The notes under the pieces are model-generated. The model saw only the letters and a program-made list of their open reading frames with translations, was not told the origin of the DNA and searched no databases. From assembly GCF_024460775.1 (NCBI RefSeq), contig NZ_JANFYZ010000005.1, forward strand, positions 62,001-126,000: 64,000 bases of DNA. Direction: 5' to 3'. Made by a program: the position numbers and the translations under genes. The DNA comes from Desulfovibrio desulfuricans. GTDB taxonomy: Bacteria; Desulfobacterota; Desulfovibrionia; Desulfovibrionales; Desulfovibrionaceae. This document shows positions 49,629 to 57,411 of this stretch, in pieces. How positions within the stretch are numbered: position 1 is the stretch's first letter; the number at the start of each line of letters is the position of its first letter.

Positions 49629-50045
49629 ATGAAGCTTTCTGCAAAAACCCGGTATGCCGCCAGGATCCTGCTTTTTCTGGCAAAAAACGGTCTTGAGAAA
49701 CCGGTCTCTTCAAGCCAGTTGGCTGCACAAACTGGCATAAGCTCACAATTCAGCGAACAGATCTTGCGCCAGCTGCGTCTGGCTGGCATAACGGGCAGCA
49801 TCCGCGGGGCCAAGGGCGGCCATGTGCTTTTGCGCAAGCCCGAAGAACTCACATTTGGGTGCATTGTCAAACTGATGGAAGGCGGCATCGAACTGACAAA
49901 CTGCATGGAAAAGCCCGGCGAGTGCGCGCGTTTTGATGGATGTGAAGTCAGAAAAGCCTGGGAGAACCTGCAGGCGACACTTGATGGCGTTTTTGAGTCA
50001 ATTACACTGCGCGATCTCATGCACGACCCGCACATTCTCCTGTAG
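49629..50045 (+). CDS. Rrf2 family regulator with Fe-S-type cysteine triad
   Basis: 138 residues from ATG 49629 with GAGGG seven bases ahead. A compact Rrf2/IscR-like protein: AKTRYAARILLFLAKNG, GISSQFSEQILRQLRLAGI, SIRGAKGGHVLLRK, then three cysteines in ELTNCMEKPGECARFDGC, the pattern that holds a redox- or NO-sensitive cluster. It is divergent from the cysteine-free Rrf2. It probably reports redox state to the hydrogenase or electron-transfer genes nearby; the actual targets are unknown. A strong terminator follows. Confidence 0.88.
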   Translation: MKLSAKTRYAARILLFLAKNGLEKPVSSSQLAAQTGISSQFSEQILRQLRLAGITGSIRGAKGGHVLLRKPEELTFGCIVKLMEGGIELTNCMEKPGECARFDGCEVRKAWENLQATLDGVFESITLRDLMHDPHILL

Positions 50046-50541
50046 GAAGCACGGTTTCAATCGCAGAATCCTTTTATACAAGCATACCATTTGACATACA
50101 AAGGTCGGCATGAGCCGACCTTTTTTATTGCCTCAATATTACTGATAAATTTTATCGTACTAAAAAAGTATATAATTTTTCATCCCAAGCTTGTTAAAAA
50201 AATTTTTTAGTTTGGTTGAAAAAAAATTTTTATAGGTGTAATCTACTTGATTTAGTTAAATAAAATTAGGTTAATCCAGATTAAGTTTACTGTATTGTTT
50301 CCATCTGACATCTTTGCATTTTTTGTAATTTTGAGTATCAGGGGGGTCACCGTACACCTTGACTATGTCGACTATTGTGATCAATTCCTGATTACAACGG
50401 TCAGATTTAACTCAGGCGTCGGCCCATTAAAAGGAGAGGTTGCAGGCAGGCAGACGCATGCCGGGCTTGAAAGCGTGTCGGCTGTGCCGGCCGCAACTAA
50501 CCCACGATTTAGCGGCATCTTGACCCCACGGGAGTAAACGC
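50046..50541 (+). promoter_or_regulatory. AT-rich control region of the DsrM/DsrK-like operon
   Basis: 496 bases. After the Rrf2 terminator the DNA is AT-rich to about 50340. Two similar A/T-tract blocks, GTTAAAAAAATTTTTTAG (50193-50210) and GTTG-A8-T5-ATAG (50215-50235), begin 22 bases apart, consistent with intrinsic bending. A frame at 50295-50537 is open, but without convincing coding character. Confidence 0.45.
50101..50127 (+). terminator. Terminator after the second Rrf2 gene
   Basis: AAGGTCGGC/GCCGACCTT with loop ATGA, followed by six T residues. Confidence 0.9.
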
Positions 50542-51480
50542 ATGACCACACTTTTTTACATTCTTGGCTATCTGGCGGTAGCCGGCTTTTTCTGCATGGC
50601 CTACCTCAAGATCAAATCGTATCTTGCAGCCAGCCCCCTGCACGTGCGCTGGGAGCTGTACCCCGTGCCTCACGAAGGCTCCAAGACGGTGTACGGCGGC
50701 AGCTTTATGGAAGAAAAGGACTGGTGGACCAAGCCTCGTCACATCGCTCACATGGGCGACGTCAAGGCCCTGCTGACCGAAGTGCTTTTCCTGCACGCCA
50801 CCTTTGAACACAACCTCAAGCTCTGGGTGCGCACCTATCCCTTCCATGTGGGCATGTACATGCTCATGGGGGGCACCATCGTGGTGCTGTTTGCCGCCAT
50901 CGCGCAGGTTCTGGGCCTCAACCCCCAGGGCGGTCTGATGATCTTTGTCGGCAATGTTATCAGCGCCTGTGCCCTGGCTGGCACGCTGTGCATCATTGTG
51001 GGCGGCGTCAGCCTTGTTTTGCGCCGTCGCGCCGATGAAGGCCTGCGCCGCTACAGCACCCCCGAGCATTACTTCAACCTGCTTGTCTTCGTGCTCTTCG
51101 GCGTGCTGGGCCTGGCTGCCTGGGCTACCGCTCCTTCCTACTTCGAGCTGGCCCGCACCTTCATGTACAACCTGATCACGTTCCACTTTGCCCCGCAGAC
51201 CAACGTGCTGTTCAGCCTGCACCTGCTGGTGGGCTTCTTCCTGCTGATCTGGATTCCCATGACCCACATGGGCCACGTCTTCATGAAGTACTTCACCTAC
51301 CACGACATCCGCTGGGGTGACGAACCCACCAACTACAGCCCCAAGAACCAGCAGAAGATCATGGACGCCCTGAAGTTCAACGTCACGTGGTCTGCCGATC
51401 ATATCAATGGCGATGGCCAGCCCAAGACCTGGGTTGATGTGGCCACCACCAATCCCGCAGCCCCCAAGAAGGAAGACTAG
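50542..51480 (+). CDS. DsrM/NarI-like membrane cytochrome b subunit
   Basis: 312 residues with five or six membrane helices, GGGAG before ATG 50542. Histidines for b-type hemes occur in TYPFHVGMYML, FLHATFEHNLKL and LHLLVGFFLLIWIPMTHMGHVF. The family includes DsrM and the gamma subunits of nitrate reductases, which exchange electrons with menaquinol. The C-terminal 60 residues are soluble and cytoplasmic. The adjacent gene encodes the HdrD-like partner. Genes for DsrJ, DsrO and DsrP are absent, so it is a two-subunit module. Confidence 0.82.
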   Translation: MTTLFYILGYLAVAGFFCMAYLKIKSYLAASPLHVRWELYPVPHEGSKTVYGGSFMEEKDWWTKPRHIAHMGDVKALLTEVLFLHATFEHNLKLWVRTYPFHVGMYMLMGGTIVVLFAAIAQVLGLNPQGGLMIFVGNVISACALAGTLCIIVGGVSLVLRRRADEGLRRYSTPEHYFNLLVFVLFGVLGLAAWATAPSYFELARTFMYNLITFHFAPQTNVLFSLHLLVGFFLLIWIPMTHMGHVFMKYFTYHDIRWGDEPTNYSPKNQQKIMDALKFNVTWSADHINGDGQPKTWVDVATTNPAAPKKED

Positions 51481-51491
51481 GGAGTTCCATC

Positions 51492-53087
51492 ATGAAAGAT
51501 AAACTGCAATTGAAAGATGTTTCCACTGCCGAAGGGCAGATGGTCAGCATTGACCTCAAGGATATTCCTGAGCTTCCCCTGGACGTGCATACCATGCCCT
51601 GGAAGCCCTTTACAGATGAGCAGAAGCAGAACACCGCCTGCATCCTTGACGATGTGTGCGTGCTGAACATTCCTGTGCCCAAGAACAAGGAAGAAGAAGA
51701 GGAGCTGGTCAACAAGTTCCTCAACGGCATGCGCAAGCTGTTCACCAAGGAAAACAACTGGACCTTCCTGCCCATGCTCGAAACCAGCATGGACTACTGC
51801 GCCCAGTGCAACTCCTGTTCTGATGCCTGCCATCTGTACGAGATGTCTGGCAAAAACGAAATGTACCGGCCCAACTTCCGGTCTGAAATCTTCCGCCGCA
51901 TCTACAAGCAGTATGTGAAGAAAGAACCCTTTGCCAAATGGCGCTACGGCGACATGGGCCTGAACTGGAAGACCGTGGCCCGCCTGGGCGAACTGGCCTA
52001 CCGCTGCAACCTTTGCCGTCGCTGCGCGCAGACCTGCCCCATTGGTGTGGACAACGGCCTGCTGGCCCGCGAAATCCGCAAGCTTTTCAGCCAGGAGATG
52101 GGCATCTACGCCCGCGAACTGCACGAAAAGGGCACCATGAACCAGATGAAGTGCGGGTCTTCCACCGGCATGACGCCTGAAGTGGTGAAAGAAAACGTGG
52201 AGTTCATCGACGAGGACTACACCGAAATCACCGGCGTGGGCATCCACACTCCCTTTGACGTGCAGGGTGCAGACATCATGCTGCTGCACAACGCTGGCGA
52301 AGTGATGGCCTGGCCTGAAAACATCGCCGCCTTCTCGCTGATCTTCCAGGAAGCCGGTCTTTCATGGACGCTCTCGAGCAAGGCTCTGGCGTACGACGGC
52401 GTGAACTACGGCGTGTTCTACGACGACGCCCAGACCGCCCGTATTGCCCTGCAGCACATGATGGCCGCCAAGGAACTTGGCGTTAAGAAGATCGTCATCG
52501 GTGAATGCGGCCACGCCCACAAGGCCCTGACCGTTATCGCCGACCGCGTTATCCCCTTCGAATATCAGGTGCCGCGCGAAAGCTGCTACGTGACCCTGCA
52601 CGACATCGTCATGTCGGGCCGCCTCAAGCTTGATCCTTCGCGCAACAACTTCCCCGTGACCCTGCACGACCCCTGCAATATCGTGCGCCTCATGGGCATT
52701 GTTGAACCCCAGCGCGAAATCGTGCGCAAGATTGCGCCCATGTTCCGCGAAATGCCCTGCCACGGTGTGGACAACTACTGCTGCGGCGGCGGCTCCGGCT
52801 TTGCCATCATGACCCGCAACAACATCGAGCAATGGCGCGGCAACATCTCTGGCCGCAAAAAGATGTGGCAGATCGCCGAAGCCTTCAAGGATTGCCTTGG
52901 ACCGGAAACCCGCAAGTACATCTGCGCTCCCTGCTCCAACTGCAAGGGCCAGATCCGCGAAATGCTGGAACACAACGATCTGTACACCAAGAACAACTTC
53001 GCTTACGGCGGCCTGGTGGAACTCATCGTCAACGCCATGGTCAACGTGAACCCCGGGTTCATCAAGTTTGAAGGCGAAGAAGAATAG
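51492..53087 (+). CDS. DsrK/HdrD-like iron-sulfur protein
   Basis: 531 residues from ATG 51492 behind GGGAG. Two 4Fe-4S motifs (CAQCNSCSDACHLY and CNLCRRCAQTCPIG) and the HdrD-type catalytic region (ECGHAHKA; HDPCNIV, NYCCGGGSGF and APCSNC). In DsrK this region is thought to reduce a thiol/disulfide carrier such as DsrC trisulfide. The protein is close in length to DsrK, but no dsrJOP follows. It probably works with the preceding cytochrome b as a menaquinol:disulfide-type oxidoreductase; the substrate is inferred. Confidence 0.82.
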   Translation: MKDKLQLKDVSTAEGQMVSIDLKDIPELPLDVHTMPWKPFTDEQKQNTACILDDVCVLNIPVPKNKEEEEELVNKFLNGMRKLFTKENNWTFLPMLETSMDYCAQCNSCSDACHLYEMSGKNEMYRPNFRSEIFRRIYKQYVKKEPFAKWRYGDMGLNWKTVARLGELAYRCNLCRRCAQTCPIGVDNGLLAREIRKLFSQEMGIYARELHEKGTMNQMKCGSSTGMTPEVVKENVEFIDEDYTEITGVGIHTPFDVQGADIMLLHNAGEVMAWPENIAAFSLIFQEAGLSWTLSSKALAYDGVNYGVFYDDAQTARIALQHMMAAKELGVKKIVIGECGHAHKALTVIADRVIPFEYQVPRESCYVTLHDIVMSGRLKLDPSRNNFPVTLHDPCNIVRLMGIVEPQREIVRKIAPMFREMPCHGVDNYCCGGGSGFAIMTRNNIEQWRGNISGRKKMWQIAEAFKDCLGPETRKYICAPCSNCKGQIREMLEHNDLYTKNNFAYGGLVELIVNAMVNVNPGFIKFEGEEE

Positions 53088-53110
53088 TTTCCCGACCGTG
53101 GGATAAATAG

Positions 53111-53202
53111 AAAGAGGGGCGAAAGCCCCTCTTTCTATTTATAAGCGTTGCCAACGGCAATGCGGCCAGAAATCAGGAGCAGGCTGCGGCTTGCCCGCGC
53201 TG
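53111..53202. repeat. Direct duplication, left copy
   Basis: About 91 bases, including the terminator hairpin and the start of repeat copy 2, recur at 53292-53382 with a few substitutions. The period is 181 bases. Confidence 0.8.
53112..53134 (+). terminator. Terminator after the DsrK-like gene
   Basis: GAGGGGC/GCCCCTC with tetraloop GAAA followed by TTTCT. An almost identical hairpin is repeated at 53293-53315 as part of a direct duplication. Confidence 0.85.
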
Positions 53203-53284
53203 ACGAGCGACTGATTTCTGTGCTTACTGCCCGGCGGTCTGCCGCCGCTGGCAGCGCAAAACCCGTGCAACGGGGTTTGTCATC
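53166..53284 (-). repeat. 119-bp structured intergenic repeat, copy 2
   Basis: Reverse-orientation copy of the element at 5176-5294, the same length. Its outer stem CAGAAATCAG/CTGATTTCTG is a perfect 10-bp match; the first copy has a different but also paired sequence. Another hairpin pairs CAAACCCCG-like and CGGGTTTTG sequences at the far end. Confidence 0.8.
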
Positions 53285-53291
53285 TGAATGA

Positions 53292-53382
53292 AAAGAGGGG
53301 CGAAAGCCCCTCTTTCTATTTATAAGCCTTGCCATCGGCAATGCGGCCAGAAATCAGGAGCAGGTCGCGGCTTGCCCGCGCC
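53292..53382. repeat. Direct duplication, right copy, with truncated third copy of the repeat
   Basis: Matches 53111-53202. The structured repeat part starts at 53347 and stops abruptly at 53382, one base before the stop codon of the EamA gene, so the third copy is truncated at 36 bases. Confidence 0.75.
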
Positions 53383-54402
53383 CTACTTGCCATCCGGCGC
53401 ATTGGTTGCTGCGCACGAAAGCCATATGCCCGCCGTCACGCAGGCCAGACCCGCAAGATGCGTCCACAGAATCTGCTCACCAAGCACCAGCCACGAAAGC
53501 GCTACGCCGCTCAAAGGCACCAAGCCTGTAAATGCCGCGGCTGCGCTGGCCTGCACCTGAGCAATCCCACGAAACCACAGCACATACGACAGGTAAGAAA
53601 CCGCAGCGCCATAATAGGCAAGCCCCCATATGGCTGAGGCAGACAATGAGGTAAAATCATAATCTCGGGCCTCAAACAGGGCCATGGGCAACAGCATGAC
53701 AAATGCATAAAATGACACAATTGTCGTGCGCCGCAAGGGCGACATGGGGCAGCAGCGCGCTTTGCTGAGCACGGAAAATGCCGCCTCGCACAATACGGCC
53801 ACCAGCACAAGGCCGTTGCCCAGCAATGTGCGCCAGGCCTCGCCTCCGCTTGCTGGCGTGGCTTCCACACCAGCGCCTCCCGGCGCTGCCAGAAAGGGCG
53901 TAAGATTAATGGCGAGCAGGCCCAGACTCACGCAGGCTATGCCCGCAATACGCCGCAGCGGCGGCCTCTCCCGCAGCATGCCCCATGCCAGCAAGCCAAT
54001 GACCGCTGGCGCTGCGCTGCTCATCAAGCCCGCAGAAGCCGCGCTGGTAAAGCGAAGCCCCTCAAAGGTGCAAATCCGGTACAGAGCTATGCCGCACAAT
54101 GCCTGAAGCGCCAATGTCGCGTGGGTGCGCCCATCAAGCGTTCCCCTTTCACGCCGCAGCCACAACTGGGGCAGCATCACCAGCAGCCCTGCTCCAAGGC
54201 CCAGCCCCGCCGCAAGAAACACAGGCAGGCTACCCACCAGCAGTTTTCCCGCCACCACGGCGCTGCCAGCGATGCTCATGGCAAGGGTCAGGCTGATCCA
54301 GGCTCCCCAGGGGCGCGCTTGCCCCGGTTGCACCAGTGGTTGCGCTCCCCCGGCAGCTTTCTCAACCGCAGCACCTTGCGCACTGTTTTCACACACGCTC
54401 AT
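53383..54402 (-). CDS. EamA/DMT family exporter
   Basis: 339 residues from ATG 54402 with AGGAGAGG ahead; the frame opens at 54471. About ten membrane helices in two EamA halves, with the family patterns ALYRICTFEGLRFTSAASAG and SYLSYVLWFRGIAQVQAS...SWLVLGEQI. Such proteins export amino acids, metabolites or drugs. It is divergent from a MocR regulator with a shared inverted repeat, the common arrangement for a MocR-controlled transporter. Confidence 0.9.
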   Translation of the reverse strand: MSVCENSAQGAAVEKAAGGAQPLVQPGQARPWGAWISLTLAMSIAGSAVVAGKLLVGSLPVFLAAGLGLGAGLLVMLPQLWLRRERGTLDGRTHATLALQALCGIALYRICTFEGLRFTSAASAGLMSSAAPAVIGLLAWGMLRERPPLRRIAGIACVSLGLLAINLTPFLAAPGGAGVEATPASGGEAWRTLLGNGLVLVAVLCEAAFSVLSKARCCPMSPLRRTTIVSFYAFVMLLPMALFEARDYDFTSLSASAIWGLAYYGAAVSYLSYVLWFRGIAQVQASAAAAFTGLVPLSGVALSWLVLGEQILWTHLAGLACVTAGIWLSCAATNAPDGK

Positions 54403-54497
54403 TACTTCCTCTCCTTGTGATGCCCGCACAATGCCTCGGCATGCTGAACGTCTTCCGGCACGTATTGCCATCTGACGTTTGAAAGGCTAGCGTAGCT

Positions 54498-54523
54498 AAA
54501 GTGGTTTTGATAAGTGCCACTTT
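54498..54523. promoter_or_regulatory. Inverted repeat between EamA exporter and MocR gene
   Basis: AAAGTGG (54498-54504) and CCACTTT (54517-54523) form a perfect dyad with a 12-base spacer in the 156-base divergent region. A candidate MocR operator controlling both genes. Confidence 0.6.
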
Positions 54524-54558
54524 TTGGCATTTTTTATCATACCAATTATAGGTGCGCC

Positions 54559-55980
54559 ATGTGGATCAGTCTTGATGCAGACAGCCCGCTTTCGCTGAAC
54601 CGCCAGATCAGCGCGCAGATCAGGGAACTGATTTTACGCGGTCATCTGGCAGCAGGCGACCGTCTGCCCTCCACCCGGCAACTGGGCAAAGAACTGCATG
54701 TGGCCCGCAGCACTGTTATTGAAGCCTACGACCAGTTGCTGGCCGAAGGCTATCTTGAATCGCAGCGCGGCTCGGGAACGCATGTGGCGCAAGGTATCCG
54801 GCCCCAGCCGCAAGTGTGCGGACAAAAATCTACGACAGATGAGCATGCGCACGATGATTCCCGCGCCGACCCGCCGGGACTTGTGAACTTTCAGTCCGGC
54901 ATCCCGGCGCTGGAGCACTTTCCTGCGGCGGAATGGGGCCGGCTGTATCGGCAGGTGTGCGATACTTTACCCGCCTCGGCTCTGCGCTATTGCAGGCCTC
55001 AAGGGGTTGCCGAATTGCAGGAGGCCATTGCCGGATGGCTGCTGCGCATGCGGGGCCTGCGCGCCGCACCGGAGCAGGTAATGATCACAACAGGCGCAAC
55101 CCAGGGGCTCAGGCTTGTGGCGCGCCTGCTCAACCGCCCGAATGCCCTGGCAATTGTGGAAGATCCCGTGCACCGGGGGCTGGTGGAGGTGATATCGCGC
55201 GCCGGGTACGCCATTGAAGGCATAACTGCAGACGCGCAAGGCATGGACGTCAGCCGCCTGCAAAATCTCTCGGAGCAGACCACCCAACGATGCGCCTTTG
55301 TCTATGTGACTCCTTCGCACCAGTATCCTACCGGGGGCATCCTTTCCGCGCAGCGGCGACAGGCGCTGGTGGACTTTGCCCGACAGCGCGACTGCATGGT
55401 GGTGGAGGACGACTATGATGGCGAATTCCGTTTTGAGGGAACGCCCGTCAGCGCCCTGCGCGAGCTTGCGCCCGACAGGGGCATATATATTGGTTCGTTC
55501 AGTAAGATTCTGGCTCCAGCCCTGCGCCTGGGCTTTGCCGTGATACCACCGGACATGGTGCGCCCCTGGGCCGAAGAAAAGCAGTACACGGATGTGCACA
55601 CCGATGCGCTTTCGCAGCGCACGCTGGCCGCCTTTATCTCCAGCGGGGGGCTTGAGCGGCATATCTGGAGAATGTGCAAGCTGTATAAAGGCAAAAGGCT
55701 CTACCTGCTGGAATGTCTGCGGCGGCACTTTGGCGACAGCTTCACCGCCAGCGGACAGGCTGCCGGGCTGCATCTGGTGGCGGGATTTCCCGGAATCCAT
55801 TTTTCAGACAAAGTGCTCGCGGCCATGCGCGCGCAGGGCGTTCGGGCCGTGCCGGTGGAGCACCATTCGCTGTGCCGCAACGGCGCGCACGCGCACGAAC
55901 TGATACTGGGCTATGCTCACCTGTCGGAGCAGTCCATGGAGCGTGGGGTGCAGGCCCTGAAAGAGGCCCTTGCGCAATGA
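54559..55980 (+). CDS. MocR/PdxR-type regulator (GntR helix-turn-helix plus aminotransferase domain)
   Basis: 473 residues from ATG 54559. N-terminal GntR winged helix (LNRQISAQIRELILRGHL, LPSTRQLGKELHVARSTVIEAY, GSGTHVA) joined to a fold-type I aminotransferase domain. The PLP lysine is in GSFSKILAPALRLGF and VVEDDYDGEFRFEG is the usual aspartate region. MocR proteins use PLP or a PLP-amine adduct as effector. Transcribed away from the EamA exporter, it is the likely regulator of that gene. Confidence 0.92.
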   Translation: MWISLDADSPLSLNRQISAQIRELILRGHLAAGDRLPSTRQLGKELHVARSTVIEAYDQLLAEGYLESQRGSGTHVAQGIRPQPQVCGQKSTTDEHAHDDSRADPPGLVNFQSGIPALEHFPAAEWGRLYRQVCDTLPASALRYCRPQGVAELQEAIAGWLLRMRGLRAAPEQVMITTGATQGLRLVARLLNRPNALAIVEDPVHRGLVEVISRAGYAIEGITADAQGMDVSRLQNLSEQTTQRCAFVYVTPSHQYPTGGILSAQRRQALVDFARQRDCMVVEDDYDGEFRFEGTPVSALRELAPDRGIYIGSFSKILAPALRLGFAVIPPDMVRPWAEEKQYTDVHTDALSQRTLAAFISSGGLERHIWRMCKLYKGKRLYLLECLRRHFGDSFTASGQAAGLHLVAGFPGIHFSDKVLAAMRAQGVRAVPVEHHSLCRNGAHAHELILGYAHLSEQSMERGVQALKEALAQ

Positions 55981-56160
55981 GCAGACAGTTTTAATGGAAT
56001 ATCTTTTTTTGCAAGGCATTCGGCGGTTTGCCGCCCTGCGGCCTTTCAATCGCCGCGCCGTGCGCGCATTGACAGGATGCCCGCAATGAGGCAATAGAAA
56101 AGCCTTCATCCACAAGCGGCGCATCATTTGTGCGCACATCTTTTCTCGCGGAGGGCGGAG

Positions 56161-57291
56161 ATGAAAAAAGGTATGACTTGGCTTGCTGCAATGGCATTCT
56201 GCGTGGCAATTGCCGCGCCCGCAATGGCTGCGGATCCCATTAAAATCGGCGTTGCCGGCGCGCACTCCGGCGACCTGGCCTCCTACGGCGTTCCCAGCCT
56301 GAACGCCGCCAAGGTTGTGATTGCCGAAGTGAACGCCAACGGCGGCGTGCTTGGCCGTCAGATTGAACTGATCGCCCAGGATGACCAGTGCAAGCCCGAG
56401 CTGGCCACCAACGCGGCCACCAAGCTTATTTCCGAAAAGGTGAACGTGGTCATGGGCCACATCTGCTCCGGCGCTACCAAGGCTACCCTGCCGCTGTACA
56501 CCGAGGCCAAGATCGTCTCCATGTCGCCTTCTGCCACGACCCCCAGCCTTACTGAAAGCGGCACCAACCCCTATTTCTTCCGCACCATCGCCAACGACAA
56601 GGCCCAGGCCAAGTTGACCAGCGACTTCATCCTGAACGGCCTCAAGGCCAAGAAGGTCGCCTACCTGCACGACAATGGCGACTACGGCAAGGGCTTTGTG
56701 GACAACAACCGCGAAACCCTTGAAAAGGCTGGCGTGGAAACCGTTCTGTACGAAGCCGTTACCCCTGACGCTGTGGACTTCTCCGCCGTTGTGCGCAAGC
56801 TGCGCCGCGCCCAGCCCGACATCCTCGTGTTCGGCGGCTACCAGCCCACTGCTTCCAAGCTGCTGCAGCAGATGCGCCGCGACCGCGTGACCACCGCCAT
56901 GATCGGCCCCGACGGCCTCAAGGACGACGCCTTCATCAAGATGGCTGGCAAGGACGCCGAAGGCGTGTATGCCTCCTATCCCAAGGACACCAGTAACCTG
57001 CCCGCTTACAAGCATGCCCACGAAGGCCATGTGAAGATGTTCGGCAGCGATCCCGGTTCCTTCTACTACAACGGCTACGCCGCCACCCAGGCTCTGGTGA
57101 ACGCCATTGCCAAGGCTGGCTCCACCGATGCCGCCAAGATTGTGGAAGCACTGCGCACCACCCCGGTGGAAACCCCGCTGGGCAAGCTGACCTTCAGCAA
57201 GACCGGCGATGCCGCCGGTATGGGCCTTTCCATCTACCAGATCAAAGATGGCAAGTTTGTAGAGCTTAATCACAGCATTACCCTGGACTAA
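56161..57291 (+). CDS. livJ: Branched-chain amino acid ABC transporter, substrate-binding protein
   Basis: 376 residues from ATG 56161 behind GGAGGGCGGAG. A signal peptide (LAAMAFCVAIAAPAMAA) precedes a two-lobe periplasmic binding fold of the LivJ/LivK type (IKIGVAGAHSGDLASYG, GHICSGATKATLPLY, SPSATTPSLTE). It delivers leucine-type amino acids to the membrane complex encoded next. Strong codon bias suggests high expression. A hairpin between this gene and livH would reduce downstream expression, as expected for an abundant binding protein. Confidence 0.9.
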   Translation: MKKGMTWLAAMAFCVAIAAPAMAADPIKIGVAGAHSGDLASYGVPSLNAAKVVIAEVNANGGVLGRQIELIAQDDQCKPELATNAATKLISEKVNVVMGHICSGATKATLPLYTEAKIVSMSPSATTPSLTESGTNPYFFRTIANDKAQAKLTSDFILNGLKAKKVAYLHDNGDYGKGFVDNNRETLEKAGVETVLYEAVTPDAVDFSAVVRKLRRAQPDILVFGGYQPTASKLLQQMRRDRVTTAMIGPDGLKDDAFIKMAGKDAEGVYASYPKDTSNLPAYKHAHEGHVKMFGSDPGSFYYNGYAATQALVNAIAKAGSTDAAKIVEALRTTPVETPLGKLTFSKTGDAAGMGLSIYQIKDGKFVELNHSITLD

Positions 57292-57298
57292 ACGTCTA

Positions 57299-57331
57299 CC
57301 GGGGCGCGGCCATGGCCGCGCCCCGGCTTTT
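57299..57331 (+). terminator. Hairpin between livJ and livH
   Basis: CCGGGGCGCGGC/GCCGCGCCCCGG around CATG, followed by CTTTT. It probably ends most livJ transcripts and protects their 3' ends while letting some read into livH. Confidence 0.8.
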
Positions 57332-57411
57332 CACGCATCGCCGGAAGCTGACGGCATTAACGGGACAGGCGGAACGAACAGGGACACCCCCCGTACCGCG
57401 CGCGAGTTTGC

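Noticed and set aside
50295-50537. An 80-codon frame just before the DsrM-like gene
   Set aside because: No ribosome site, AT-rich non-coding start, no family resemblance; probably open by chance.
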